64,000 nt of DNA, from NCBI RefSeq assembly GCF_001043025.1, contig NZ_JYLD01000004.1:310001-374000 (forward strand), in the 5' to 3' direction. This document shows, in pieces, positions 31,627 through 40,787 of the stretch (its first letter is position 1; every line of letters starts with the position of its first letter). The notes under the pieces are model-generated. The model did not search any database. It had not been told where the DNA came from and saw only the letters and a program-made list of their open reading frames with translations. Position numbers and translations under genes: made by a program. The stretch comes from Pseudomonas helleri (GTDB lineage: Bacteria; Pseudomonadota; Gammaproteobacteria; Pseudomonadales; Pseudomonadaceae).

Positions 31627-33363
31627 GTGTTTGCCAATTTGTTAATCATCCTCGCCTCGTCATTGGTGGTCATTGCCCTGTTTCGACGCCTGAAACTGCC
31701 GCCGGTGCTGGGTTATTTGTGCGTCGGCCTGTTCATCGGCCCAACGGCGCTGAACTGGGTCAATAACAGCCCGGACCTGCCGGACCTCGCCGAGTTGGGG
31801 GTGGTGTTTTTGCTGTTCTCGCTGGGGCTGGAGTTCTCACTGCCCAAAATGCTCAAGCTGCGCCGCGTAGTTTTTGGCCTCGGCAGCCTGCAAGTCATCT
31901 GCACCGCCGTGGTCCTGGGCGGCTTGCTGCTTGCCTTTGGCATGTCAGCCAGCAGCGCCTTTTTGCTGGGCGCAGGCCTGGCCCTGTCTTCCACGGCCAT
32001 CGTCAGCAAAGAGCTGACCAGCCTGGGGGAAATTTTCAGCCCCCACGGCCAGAACGCAATTGGCGTATTGCTGTTCCAGGACGTGGTGGCCGTATTGCTG
32101 CTGACGCTGGTACCGGTGTTTGCCGGCAGCAGCGATCAAGCTTGGTATTGGGCGCTGCCGATCACCTTGGGCAAGACCATCATTCTGTTTGTCGGCCTGC
32201 TCATCACCAGCCGCTTCGTACTGCCGCGCCTGTTTCACGAGGTGGCGGCCTCACGTTCTGCCGAACTGTTTGTGTTGCTGGCCCTGGTGATCGTGCTGGT
32301 CACGGCCTGGTTGACCCACCTGCTGGGGTTGTCCCCGGCGCTCGGCGCGTTCCTGGCGGGCATGTTGCTGGGTGAAAGCCATTACCGGCACCAGATCGAG
32401 GCCGACATCCGGCCTTTTCGCGACATTCTGCTGGGGCTGTTTTTCGTCAGCATCGGCATGCTCATCGACCTGCAATTGTTCCTGCACCACGGCTTTTTGA
32501 TTGTCGGCCTCACCTTGGCGCTGATGCTCATCAAAGGCGCAGTTGTGGCGACGCTGGTCAAGCTGCGCGGCAGCGACGGCGAGACCGCCTGGCGCAGCGG
32601 CCTGGCATTGGCCCAAGGCGGTGAGTTCTGCTTCGCGCTGATGGCACAAATGCAGCTCAATGCGCTGATCCCGTCGCAATACGCCCCTTACTTGTTGGCC
32701 GCGACGTTCTGCTCCATGTTGCTCACGCCCCTGCTGCTGCGCGCCGCTCCTCGCATCGCCGCCAGCTTGCACCACACCTCGAACGAAGAAGCCGAGCTGG
32801 AAAAAATCACCGAGCAAAGTGCCGAGCTGCAGGGGCATGTGGTGATCTGCGGCTTTGGCCGGGTCGGCCAGTCCATCGGGCGCTTCCTGCACCGTGAAAA
32901 TCAGGACTTTATCGCCCTTGACTACGACCCGGACCAGATCCAGAAGGCCAACAAAACCGAAAGCACTGTGCATTACGGCGACGCCCGCCGTGGCGATTTG
33001 TTGCGGGCGGTGGGCCTTGATCGTGCCCGCTTGCTGGTGATTGCCGTGGACAACACCGAAATCGCCATGAGCGTGCTGAAAGAGGCCCGTCTCATCACCA
33101 TTGCAGTGCCGATTCTGGTCAGAACCCGCGACGACAGCCGGCTTACCGAGCTCAAGGCCGCCGGCGCCACCGAAGTGGTGCCCGAATTGCTCGAGTCCAG
33201 CTTGATGCTGGCCTCACACGCCCTGATATTGCTGGGGCTGCCTGAAAGAACCGTACGCCACCGCGTCGATGAAGTGCGGCATAACCGCTATCACTTGCTG
33301 GAGGGTTGTTTTGAGAGCAGCGAGCCACTGGACACGCCGGGTTTTCCCCGCGACGACGAATGA
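31627..33363 (+). CDS. CPA2 monovalent cation:proton antiporter with RCK domain (KefB/KefC type)
   Basis: A 578-residue inner-membrane transporter. Residues about 1-370 hold some 12 membrane segments of the Na/H exchanger fold. The tail (about 400-545) is a TrkA-N/RCK domain starting GHVVICGFGRVGQSIG, with the NAD-binding glycine motif. Likely activity is K+ efflux coupled to H+ entry. Unlike E. coli KefC, no ancillary quinone oxidoreductase gene (KefF/KefG) is adjacent. Translation starts at GTG 31627, preceded by GGAAG. Confidence 0.92.
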   Translation: MFANLLIILASSLVVIALFRRLKLPPVLGYLCVGLFIGPTALNWVNNSPDLPDLAELGVVFLLFSLGLEFSLPKMLKLRRVVFGLGSLQVICTAVVLGGLLLAFGMSASSAFLLGAGLALSSTAIVSKELTSLGEIFSPHGQNAIGVLLFQDVVAVLLLTLVPVFAGSSDQAWYWALPITLGKTIILFVGLLITSRFVLPRLFHEVAASRSAELFVLLALVIVLVTAWLTHLLGLSPALGAFLAGMLLGESHYRHQIEADIRPFRDILLGLFFVSIGMLIDLQLFLHHGFLIVGLTLALMLIKGAVVATLVKLRGSDGETAWRSGLALAQGGEFCFALMAQMQLNALIPSQYAPYLLAATFCSMLLTPLLLRAAPRIAASLHHTSNEEAELEKITEQSAELQGHVVICGFGRVGQSIGRFLHRENQDFIALDYDPDQIQKANKTESTVHYGDARRGDLLRAVGLDRARLLVIAVDNTEIAMSVLKEARLITIAVPILVRTRDDSRLTELKAAGATEVVPELLESSLMLASHALILLGLPERTVRHRVDEVRHNRYHLLEGCFESSEPLDTPGFPRDDE

Positions 33364-33521
33364 TTTAAGGTAAGGTTTGCTTCCGCTCGGGGTTAAGCCG
33401 TCTAGTCTGAGTGTTCCAGGGCACCAGCAGGTCAGCGCATTGATCTGATGTGAAGAAAAGTAGTGAACCTTCAGCGAATGCCTACACTCGAACCATCAAG
33501 AAGCCACACACGGAGTTAATC

Positions 33522-33836
33522 ATGGCCCGCATAACAGCAAAGAATGCTCAAGAAATCCTCAAAGCCGATCTCCAGACGCTGGTCAACGACGCAGAACGCC
33601 TGCTGGAACACAGCGCTGCGCTGGCCGGTGACCAGGCCGATGAACTGCGCGACAAGATCAAGCTGAGCCTGGACAAAGCGCGCGCCTCACTGGAGGACAC
33701 CAAAGAGTCCTTGCACGAGCGCGGTGAAGCCGCTGTGACCGCTGCCGAAGACTATGTACAGAGCAACCCGTGGCAATCGGTCGGCATAGCTGCCGGGGTC
33801 GGCTTTTTGATTGGCCTGCTGGCCACCCGGCGCTGA
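33522..33836 (+). CDS. DUF883 membrane-anchored protein (YqjD/ElaB-like)
   Basis: A 104-residue protein: amphipathic helical N-terminal region of heptad-like character (about 10-75), then a C-terminal membrane anchor with Gly motifs (VGIAAGVGFLIGLLATRR). E. coli YqjD and ElaB of this family are RpoS-controlled and anchor ribosomes at the inner membrane in stationary phase. ATG 33522 has GGAG eight bases upstream. First of a three-gene set with the next two; a paralog lies at 62202. Confidence 0.92.
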   Translation: MARITAKNAQEILKADLQTLVNDAERLLEHSAALAGDQADELRDKIKLSLDKARASLEDTKESLHERGEAAVTAAEDYVQSNPWQSVGIAAGVGFLIGLLATRR

Positions 33837-33837
33837 T

Positions 33838-34215
33838 ATGACAAACGAAGAATCCGGCTCCCCTCGTTCCTCACCGCGGCGCCTGGGTGCCGCGTTTCTG
33901 GGTCTGCTGCACAGCCACGTCGAGTTGCTGGGCATTGAGCTGCAAGAACAGAAGGCACGGACCGTCAGCCTGTTACTGTTCGCCGGGCTGGCACTGGTGT
34001 TCGGGTTGTTATTGCTGCTCGGCCTGTCGGCGCTGGTGCTGATCGTGCTTTGGGACAGTTATCGACTGCCCGGCATTATCGGGCTCTGCGTCTTTTACAC
34101 CCTGGCAGCGGCGTTCTGCGGTTTGCGCCTTAAAGCGGCCGTGTTTGATGAGTCCTCTCCTTTCAACGCCACGCTCGAAGAGTTGGCCAAAGACCGGGAG
34201 CGTTTGTTGCCATGA
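33838..34215 (+). CDS. Holin-like membrane protein (YqjE-like, phage_holin_3_6)
   Basis: A 125-residue protein with two hydrophobic segments (about residues 46-70 and 75-98) separated by a short loop, between charged ends, as in YqjE and the actinobacterial holin-X family. ATG 33838 comes one base after the stop of the DUF883 gene, so the two are translationally linked. The order matches yqjD-yqjE-yqjK of E. coli. Despite the family name there is no phage gene nearby. Confidence 0.88.
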   Translation: MTNEESGSPRSSPRRLGAAFLGLLHSHVELLGIELQEQKARTVSLLLFAGLALVFGLLLLLGLSALVLIVLWDSYRLPGIIGLCVFYTLAAAFCGLRLKAAVFDESSPFNATLEELAKDRERLLP

Positions 34216-34553
34216 GCCTGCCTGAAATGCCGCCAAACGCTTCGCGCCGTGACATGCGCAAAATGCTGATTCGCCTGCGCATGGAAATGCACCGCCAGGA
34301 GATTCGTCATGAGTCGCAACAATTGCTGGAGCCGTTAAACAAAATGCGCGGTGTCACCAGTAACTGGAAAGAACACCTGGGGATCAAGCACGCCCCGCTA
34401 TGGGGTGTCGCGGTGGTGACTCTGCTGGGCTTTTTGACCGGTAAAGGCACTAAAAGCAAAGGCTCCGGTGGCGTGTCCCGTTTAATCGGGCTGACCACGG
34501 GGCTGTTGCCGCTGATCAAACTGGTGATTCAGGGTTCTTCGCGCAAGCCCTGA
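34212..34553 (+). CDS. Small membrane protein, third gene of the YqjD-E-K-like set
   Basis: A 113-residue protein overlapping the previous gene by 4 bp (ATGA). The N-terminal half is basic and charged (RRDMRKMLIRLRMEMHRQEI). The C-terminal half has two short hydrophobic stretches (APLWGVAVVTLLGFL and LIGLTTGLLPLIKLVI). It sits where E. coli has yqjK, but similarity is by position and general make-up only. Probably part of the same membrane complex. Confidence 0.82.
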   Translation: MSLPEMPPNASRRDMRKMLIRLRMEMHRQEIRHESQQLLEPLNKMRGVTSNWKEHLGIKHAPLWGVAVVTLLGFLTGKGTKSKGSGGVSRLIGLTTGLLPLIKLVIQGSSRKP

Positions 34554-34561
34554 CGCACAGC

Positions 34562-34612
34562 TCGCGATCTTTTGATTTTCATGATCAAAAGATCGCGGGC
34601 ATGCTTGCTGCC
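34562..34612. repeat. Decayed REP-type pair before dgt
   Basis: Inner REP arms CGCGATCTTTTGAT (34563-34576) and ATCAAAAGATCGCG (34584-34597) remain as a perfect 14-bp inverted repeat. The outer GTAGGAGCGAGC parts are mostly lost. It follows the membrane-protein set and may end its transcript. Confidence 0.75.
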
Positions 34613-34691
34613 TAACTTATGCGCCAAGCCTTGCACCAACCGGCCTGAAGCGAGAAGCTGCGTCATCAGTCATTTGATGGAGCGCTGCGCC

Positions 34692-36023
34692 TTGGATTGG
34701 CAAACCCTGCTTAACCGCGAACGTCTCGGAAAACCTCATTACAGCGCCGAAGAGCTCGGGCGCAGTCCCTTTCACAAGGATCACGACCGGATTATTTTTT
34801 CCGGCGCCTTTCGCAGGCTTGGGCGCAAAACCCAAGTGCACCCGGTCAGCAGCAACGACCACATTCACACCCGCCTTACCCATTCGCTGGAGGTCAGTTG
34901 CGTCGGCCGCTCGCTGGGCATGCGCGTGGGCGAAACCATTCGCAGCGCCCTGCCCGAATGGTGCGACCCCGCCGACCTGGGCATGGTGGTGCAATCGGCC
35001 TGCCTGGCTCACGACATCGGCAACCCGCCCTTCGGCCACTCCGGTGAAGATGCCATCCGCCATTGGTTCCAGCAGGCTGCGGCCAAGGGCTGGCTGGACG
35101 ATATGAGCGAAGCCGAGCGCAATGACTTCTTGAACTTTGAAGGCAACGCCCAAGGGTTCAGGGTGCTGACACAGCTTGAATACCATCAGTTCGACGGTGG
35201 CACGCGGTTAACCCATGCCACCCTTGGTACGTTCCTCAAGTACCCGTGGACCGCCCGGCATGCCGACTCTCTGGGGTACAAAAAGCACAAGTTCGGTTGC
35301 TACCAAAGCGAGCTGCATTTGCTCGAAGGGATTGCCCACAAGTTGGGCCTGCCGCAAATCGAAGAGCAACGTTGGGCGCGCCATCCGCTGGTGTACCTGA
35401 TGGAGGCCGCTGACGACATCTGCTACGCCTTGATTGACCTTGAAGACGGCCTGGAGATGGACCTGCTGCACTACGCCGAGGTCGAGTCCCTGTTATTGAA
35501 TCTGGTGGGCGATGATTTGCCCGAGACCTATCGCCAGCTCGGCCCACAAGACTCTGAACGCCGCAAGCTGGCGATTTTGCGTGGCAAGGCTATTGAGCAC
35601 CTGACCAATGCCGCCGCCCGCGCCTTTGTCGAACAGCAGGACGCCTTGCTCGCGGGTACGCTGGCCGGCGATCTGGTGGAGCACATGCACGGCACGGCCA
35701 AGCGCTGCGTGCTGGACGCCAAGAACATGGCGCGTAAAAAGATCTTCCAGGACAAGCGCAAAACCCTGCATGAAATCGGCGCTTACACCACGCTGGAAAT
35801 CTTGTTAAATGCTTTTTGTGGGGCGGCACTGGAACAACACGGGCACAAAACCTTATCGTTCAAAAACCGCCGCATCCTCGATTTGCTCGGTCACAACGCC
35901 CCGGACCCAAGCTGGTCCTTGCATCGCTCGTTTATGCGCATCATCGACTTTATTGCCGGCATGACTGACAGCTATGCCACCGAAATGGCCAAGGAGATGA
36001 CCGGTCGTTCCAGCCCTGTCTGA
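34692..36023 (+). CDS. dgt: Deoxyguanosinetriphosphate triphosphohydrolase-like protein
   Basis: HD-domain dNTPase of 443 residues that hydrolyses dGTP or other dNTPs to nucleoside and triphosphate. Metal ligands are in [25 protein letters not shown] and [13 protein letters not shown]. The start is taken as TTG 34692: GGAG stands nine bases before it, whereas upstream ATG 34677 lacks a ribosome site, and the protein then begins (M)[12 protein letters not shown], as family members do. The next genes, rocA2-rocS2, neighbour dgt in P. aeruginosa as well. Confidence 0.9.
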   Translation: MDWQTLLNRERLGKPHYSAEELGRSPFHKDHDRIIFSGAFRRLGRKTQVHPVSSNDHIHTRLTHSLEVSCVGRSLGMRVGETIRSALPEWCDPADLGMVVQSACLAHDIGNPPFGHSGEDAIRHWFQQAAAKGWLDDMSEAERNDFLNFEGNAQGFRVLTQLEYHQFDGGTRLTHATLGTFLKYPWTARHADSLGYKKHKFGCYQSELHLLEGIAHKLGLPQIEEQRWARHPLVYLMEAADDICYALIDLEDGLEMDLLHYAEVESLLLNLVGDDLPETYRQLGPQDSERRKLAILRGKAIEHLTNAAARAFVEQQDALLAGTLAGDLVEHMHGTAKRCVLDAKNMARKKIFQDKRKTLHEIGAYTTLEILLNAFCGAALEQHGHKTLSFKNRRILDLLGHNAPDPSWSLHRSFMRIIDFIAGMTDSYATEMAKEMTGRSSPV

Positions 36024-36196
36024 GTGGGGCATTACCTTGTGGTCGTTGCTGAAGGAACAACCACAAGGTAATGAACACATAAGTTGTAACCGTTTTTATT
36101 TTTTAAACACTCTGCAGTTCAATACCCAGAAAGAATGACGTTATCGAGCATTTAAATCCGGGCAAAAAATTCACCATACAAAAACAGAAGCATATG

Positions 36197-36210
36197 TAGG
36201 AATAATCCTA
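36197..36210. promoter_or_regulatory. TAGGA palindrome, distal site
   Basis: TAGGAATAATCCTA: 5-bp arms around four bases, preceded by ATG to give ATGTAGGAATA, also present at the proximal site. It resembles binding sites of NarL/FixJ-type regulators such as RcsB. RocA2 belongs to that class, so autoregulation is inferred. Confidence 0.55.
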
Positions 36211-36326
36211 ATCTTAATAAGATTCTATAAACACACTAACGACAAAACAGCCATCAAACGATTCAGCACGATATTAAACCGCCGTCACCCCCCCGAACAA
36301 TTCGTGAGTTCACGCCTTATTTAATG

Positions 36327-36340
36327 TAGGAATATTCCCA
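36327..36340. promoter_or_regulatory. TAGGA palindrome, proximal site
   Basis: TAGGAATATTCCCA contains the perfect palindrome GGAATATTCC and shares ATGTAGGAATA with the distal site 130 bp upstream. It ends 93 bp before the rocA2 ATG. Confidence 0.55.
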
Positions 36341-36432
36341 TACTACGTTTGTAGGCTGATCGCTTCGTGTCTACATCCATATATCTGAGCTAAGGTGCGC
36401 GCTTTCTATGCAGCTCTTTATGGGAATTCAAT

Positions 36433-37059
36433 ATGAACACGATTTTTATTGTCGACGATCATCCAGTTATCCGCTTGGCCATTCGCATGTTGTTAGAACA
36501 TGAAGGTTATGAAATAGTCGGTGAAACCGACAATGGCGTAGATGCTATGCAAATGATTCGCGAATGTGTCCCTGACCTGATCATTCTCGATATCAGCATC
36601 CCAAAACTCGACGGACTGGAAGTACTGGCGCGCTTTAACGCCATGAACTCAACCCTCAAAACCCTTGTCTTGACGGCCCAGTCACCGGCGTTGTTTGCCA
36701 TGCGCTGCATGCAGTCGGGGGCAGCAGGATATGTGTGTAAACAAGAAGAACTCAGTGAACTTGTCAGTGCAATTAAGGCTGTATTCTCTGGCTACAATTA
36801 CTTCCCCAGCCAAGCATTGACTCCTGAAAATATTGAAGGGCACAACTCTTCGGAGCTTGAGCTGTTCAAATTAGTCAACGACCGGGAACTGATGGTTCTC
36901 AAGCTCTTCGCCCAAGGCAAAACAAACAAGGAAATCGCCACCGGCATGTTTCTTAGCAATAAAACCGTGAGCACTTATAAAAAACGGCTCATGCAAAAAC
37001 TTAAAGCCAATTCTTTGGTCGACCTCATCGAATTGGCTAAACGCAACGCCCTAGTGTGA
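36433..37059 (+). CDS. LuxR/FixJ-type response regulator (RocA2-like)
   Basis: A 208-residue regulator: receiver domain (1-120) with phosphoacceptor D53 in ILDISIPKLDG, and a C-terminal LuxR helix-turn-helix (about 145-205) with NDRELMVLKLFAQGKTNKEIA and KTVSTYKKRLMQKL. It is of the BvgA/EvgA type. Position next to dgt and to a BvgS-like kinase matches P. aeruginosa RocA2 (PA3045), whose system affects fimbriae and efflux genes; the target set here is unknown. It overlaps or nearly abuts the kinase gene. Confidence 0.88.
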   Translation: MNTIFIVDDHPVIRLAIRMLLEHEGYEIVGETDNGVDAMQMIRECVPDLIILDISIPKLDGLEVLARFNAMNSTLKTLVLTAQSPALFAMRCMQSGAAGYVCKQEELSELVSAIKAVFSGYNYFPSQALTPENIEGHNSSELELFKLVNDRELMVLKLFAQGKTNKEIATGMFLSNKTVSTYKKRLMQKLKANSLVDLIELAKRNALV

Positions 37060-37073
37060 GAAACAGGATGCCC

Positions 37074-40000
37074 ATGCGGTTAACGTATTACTTTTATCTG
37101 CTCGCAGGACTGCTCCTGTGCGCCCCCGTGTTTGCCGAGTTACCTAAACCCGAAAGCTTTCCCCTGCTCAGCCGCTCGGGCACCTATCACATGGAAGTCC
37201 CGCTGGATAAACAACAGCGTTACTGGCTACACGAAAAACGTGAATTACAGTTGGGGGCCTCCGCCCCCGACTACCCACCGTTTGACATGACCGTCAGCGG
37301 TCAGGATTTCGAAGGCCTGACCGCTGATTACGCAGGCATCCTCGCTAAAGCACTGAATGTATCAATCAAGGTCAAACGCTTCGCGTCTCGCGATGCCGCC
37401 ATCAAGGCACTGGAAGACGGCAGCATCGACGTGCTGGGCACGTCGAATGGTTTTGAAGCGGCCAATCAAAACCTGCTGCTGTCAGCCCCCTATGCCATCG
37501 ACCAGCCGGTACTGGTCACCCGTGAGGGAGAGACCCGCTCTCTCTCTGACGGCCTGGCGGGCCTGCGGCTGAGCATGGTCTACCACTATTTGCCACTGGA
37601 TGAGGTCAAGGCGCTTTACCCCAACGCCATCATCCAGTCTTACCCTTCTACGCAAAATGCCATTAACTCGGTGGCGTTCGATCAGGCCGACGTCTTTCTG
37701 GGTGACACGATCTCCACCCATTACATGATCAACAAGGGCTATTTGAAGAACATCAAAATGGCCAATTTTGGCAAGCATGAAGCTCACGGCTTCAGCTTTG
37801 CCGTACGCCGCGACAACTCGCAATTACTCGACATTATCAACGCCACTCTGCTTGCCGTGCCCAATAGTGAACGCGAAAGCATTGCCAAACGCTGGAACGC
37901 CGGCAGCGACCTGCTGCTCACCGATCAAAAACTGCAACTCACCGAGCGCGAAGAACGCTGGCTGGTCAAACACCCGGTGGTCAAAGTGGCGGTCAATGAA
38001 ACCTTGGCACCCCTGACTTTTTTTGATGCCGACGGCAATTTCCGCGGCATTACCGCAGATCTCCTGGAAGTGATTCGCCTGCGCACCGGGTTGCGCTTTG
38101 AAATCCAGCGCGAGCGCAGCCTCAGCACCATGATGCGCATGGTTCAGCAGCACGACACCGACATCATTTCGGCCATCAGCCCCTCCGCTTCGCGAGAAAG
38201 CGCATTGGCCTTCAGCCGTCCCTATCTAGAAAACTCATTTGTGTTGCTCAGCCGCAAAGGCGCGGAGCAACCCGCCAGCCTCGATCAACTGGCCGGCAAG
38301 CGTCTGGCGTTGACCCACGGCAACCCGCTGACCGACTACCTGGTTGCCGAGTACCCGCAGATCACCCTGGTCGAGACCGATGACATCTACCAGGCCACTG
38401 AATTACTAGCCGAAGGTAAAGCTGATGGCGCCGTCAATACGCTGGTCATTGCCAACTACCTGCTCGCCTCGCAACTGTTCCAGGACCGCTTGCAGATCAG
38501 CACAACCCTGGGCACTCAACCGGCCATGTTCTCCCTCGCCACAGCTCGGGATGCCACCGAACTCGGCTCCATACTCAATAAAGCCCTGCTAAGCATTGGC
38601 CCCGACGAGCTGGGCGTGATCAACAGCCGCTGGCGCGGCTATGTGCCGGCATCCGACAGCTACTGGCGCAATTACCACCGCCTGATTTACCAGATCATTA
38701 TTGGCACCAGCCTGCTGCTGTTGCTGTCATTGGTCTGGAATGCCTACATGCGCCGCCAGATCAATCAGCGTAAAAAAGCCGAGCGCGCGCTCAGCGACCA
38801 GTTTGAATTCATGAGTGCGCTGGTCAATGGCACCCCGCACCCCATTTATGTGCGTGACCGCGCCGGCATTCTGCAAACCTGCAACGACAGCTACTTGCAG
38901 GCTTTCTCGGCCCGTCGCGAAGACGTGATCGGCAAAAACGTGATGCAGACCCAAAGCCTGCTCAACAATCAGCATGAAGCCCATGACTATGAGGCGGATT
39001 ACCAGCGCGTGATGCGCGAAGGCACGCCGATGATCGTTGACAGACCGCTGCATATCGGTGGCAAGACGCAAACCATTTACCACTGGATCCTGCCATATCG
39101 GGACTCATTGGGCGAAGTTCAGGGCATTATCGGCGGCTGGATTGATATCAGCGACCGACGCCAATTAATGGATGAACTGCGCGCCGCCAAAGAACAGGCA
39201 GATGACGCCAACCGCGCCAAAAGCACTTTTCTGGCGACCATGAGCCATGAAATCCGCACACCGATGAACGCCGTCATCGGCATGCTTGAACTCACTTTGA
39301 AGCGCGCCGATCAGGGCTATCTGGAACGCCCCTCCATTGAGGTCGCCTACAACTCGGCCAAAGACTTGCTGGAGTTGATCGGCGACATCCTCGACATCGC
39401 CCGCATTGAGTCCGGGCGGCTCAACCTGAGCACGGAGCGGGTGAACCTGCGTGAGCTGGCCAACTCGGTGGTACGGGTGTTTGATGGCCTGGCCCGGCAA
39501 AAAAACCTCAGCTTGGTGCTGATCTTTACCCCCGAAGACAATGCCCCCGATGTGCTGATCGACCCCCTGCGCTTCAAGCAAATCATGACCAACCTGGTCA
39601 GCAATGCGATCAAGTTCACAGAACGCGGCCAGGTCACACTTGAACTGAAGATGCTGGCGACCGGCGTTGCCGACGAGGTGGAGTTGCTGCTAAACGTCAG
39701 CGACACCGGGATTGGCATCAGCACCTTCGATCAGGCCCGCTTGTTTGAACCCTTTGCCCAGGCAGAAAACTGCGGGCAACTGGCGCTCAGCGGTGCGGGG
39801 CTGGGCCTGGTTATTTGCCGCAGCCTGTGCCAGATGATGGGCGGAACTCTGAACTTGAACAGCCAACCCGACATCGGTACGCAGATCCACATCAAGCTCA
39901 ACGTCAAGACCCTCGAACCGTGCGCCGAAGCCGTGGCGCAAGAACCGGCCATTGCACCCGCCGTTCGGCAGTTGAATGTGCTGGTGGTGGATGACCACCC

Positions 40001-40691
40001 AGCCAATCGCTTGCTGATGTGCCAGCAATTGAGTTACCTGGGGCATCAGTTCACCACGGCGCACAATGGCGCAGCCGGGCTTGAGCTGTGGACAGGCGGC
40101 GCTTTCGACCTGGTGATAGCCGACTGCAACATGCCCGTCATGAACGGCTACGACCTGACACGTGCTATTCGCCGTCACGAACACGCCGCACAGCACGCGC
40201 CTTGCACCATCCTGGGCTTTACCGCCAATGCTCAACCCGAAGAGCGCCAGCGCTGCCTTGAAGCGGGCATGAATGACTGCCTGTTCAAACCCATCAGTTT
40301 GACCTTGCTGAGCCAGCGATTAACCGCCCTTGAGCCGCTGACGTGCGCAAAGGACGTCTTCAACATTGAAAATCTCTACGCACTGTCCGGCCAGGATGAC
40401 AAGCGGATCAAGCTGCTGCTCGAAGAGCTGTTGCGCACCAACCAACAGGACCTCAACACTCTGAGCAAACTGAATGTTGAAGACGGCCAGGAACCCTTTG
40501 CCGCCATTGCGCACCGGATCAAAGGCGCAGCGCGTATCGTCGGGGCCGTGCAACTGATCAACCAGTGTGAACGTCTCGAACACGCCAGCCAGGCCACTCT
40601 CCAAGACTGCAGTCTGGGCGTACAACACGCCATGAGGACGCTCGAGCAGACATTGCTGCGCGAGCTGGCCCAGCGTGACGCTGCCACCTGA
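37074..40691 (+). CDS. BvgS-type hybrid sensor kinase (RocS2-like)
   Basis: A 1205-residue unorthodox kinase. Order: signal/anchor sequence, two periplasmic Venus-flytrap SBP_bac_3 domains (about 50-285 and 295-525), membrane segment near 545, PAS domain (about 575-690), HisKA with H725 (MSHEIRTPMN), HATPase, receiver with D1017 (VIADCNMPVMNGY), and Hpt with H1147 (IAHRIKGAA). A full relay is therefore present to phosphorylate RocA2. I prefer ATG 37074, with AGGA five bases upstream, which puts the signal peptide at the N-terminus; a GTG at 37056 overlaps rocA2 and is possible. Confidence 0.88.
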   Translation: MRLTYYFYLLAGLLLCAPVFAELPKPESFPLLSRSGTYHMEVPLDKQQRYWLHEKRELQLGASAPDYPPFDMTVSGQDFEGLTADYAGILAKALNVSIKVKRFASRDAAIKALEDGSIDVLGTSNGFEAANQNLLLSAPYAIDQPVLVTREGETRSLSDGLAGLRLSMVYHYLPLDEVKALYPNAIIQSYPSTQNAINSVAFDQADVFLGDTISTHYMINKGYLKNIKMANFGKHEAHGFSFAVRRDNSQLLDIINATLLAVPNSERESIAKRWNAGSDLLLTDQKLQLTEREERWLVKHPVVKVAVNETLAPLTFFDADGNFRGITADLLEVIRLRTGLRFEIQRERSLSTMMRMVQQHDTDIISAISPSASRESALAFSRPYLENSFVLLSRKGAEQPASLDQLAGKRLALTHGNPLTDYLVAEYPQITLVETDDIYQATELLAEGKADGAVNTLVIANYLLASQLFQDRLQISTTLGTQPAMFSLATARDATELGSILNKALLSIGPDELGVINSRWRGYVPASDSYWRNYHRLIYQIIIGTSLLLLLSLVWNAYMRRQINQRKKAERALSDQFEFMSALVNGTPHPIYVRDRAGILQTCNDSYLQAFSARREDVIGKNVMQTQSLLNNQHEAHDYEADYQRVMREGTPMIVDRPLHIGGKTQTIYHWILPYRDSLGEVQGIIGGWIDISDRRQLMDELRAAKEQADDANRAKSTFLATMSHEIRTPMNAVIGMLELTLKRADQGYLERPSIEVAYNSAKDLLELIGDILDIARIESGRLNLSTERVNLRELANSVVRVFDGLARQKNLSLVLIFTPEDNAPDVLIDPLRFKQIMTNLVSNAIKFTERGQVTLELKMLATGVADEVELLLNVSDTGIGISTFDQARLFEPFAQAENCGQLALSGAGLGLVICRSLCQMMGGTLNLNSQPDIGTQIHIKLNVKTLEPCAEAVAQEPAIAPAVRQLNVLVVDDHPANRLLMCQQLSYLGHQFTTAHNGAAGLELWTGGAFDLVIADCNMPVMNGYDLTRAIRRHEHAAQHAPCTILGFTANAQPEERQRCLEAGMNDCLFKPISLTLLSQRLTALEPLTCAKDVFNIENLYALSGQDDKRIKLLLEELLRTNQQDLNTLSKLNVEDGQEPFAAIAHRIKGAARIVGAVQLINQCERLEHASQATLQDCSLGVQHAMRTLEQTLLRELAQRDAAT

Positions 40692-40787
40692 CTGTTTGTT
40701 TGCACAAAACGGCCAATCCACAGGCAGATTGGCCACGGCTTACTATGCTTACAGGCATCAGCGCCCTGATGCTTACGGAGACATGTC

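Larger units (their letters stand above)
36024..36432 (+). promoter_or_regulatory. AT-rich control region upstream of rocA2
   Basis: 409 bp with clearly lower GC than the flanking genes and no reading frame. It opens with a 12-bp inverted repeat (36032-36043 and 36060-36071, TTACCTTGTGGT) after dgt, lacking a T run. It also holds two TAGGA palindromes (36197-36210 and 36327-36340) and an abutting AATCTTA-A-TAAGATT palindrome (36210-36224). This is most simply the rocA2 promoter region. Confidence 0.7.

Noticed and set aside
33838..34215. Prophage remnant suggested by the holin-like protein
   Set aside because: No lysin, integrase or structural gene is nearby, and the gene belongs to a conserved YqjD-YqjE-type set.
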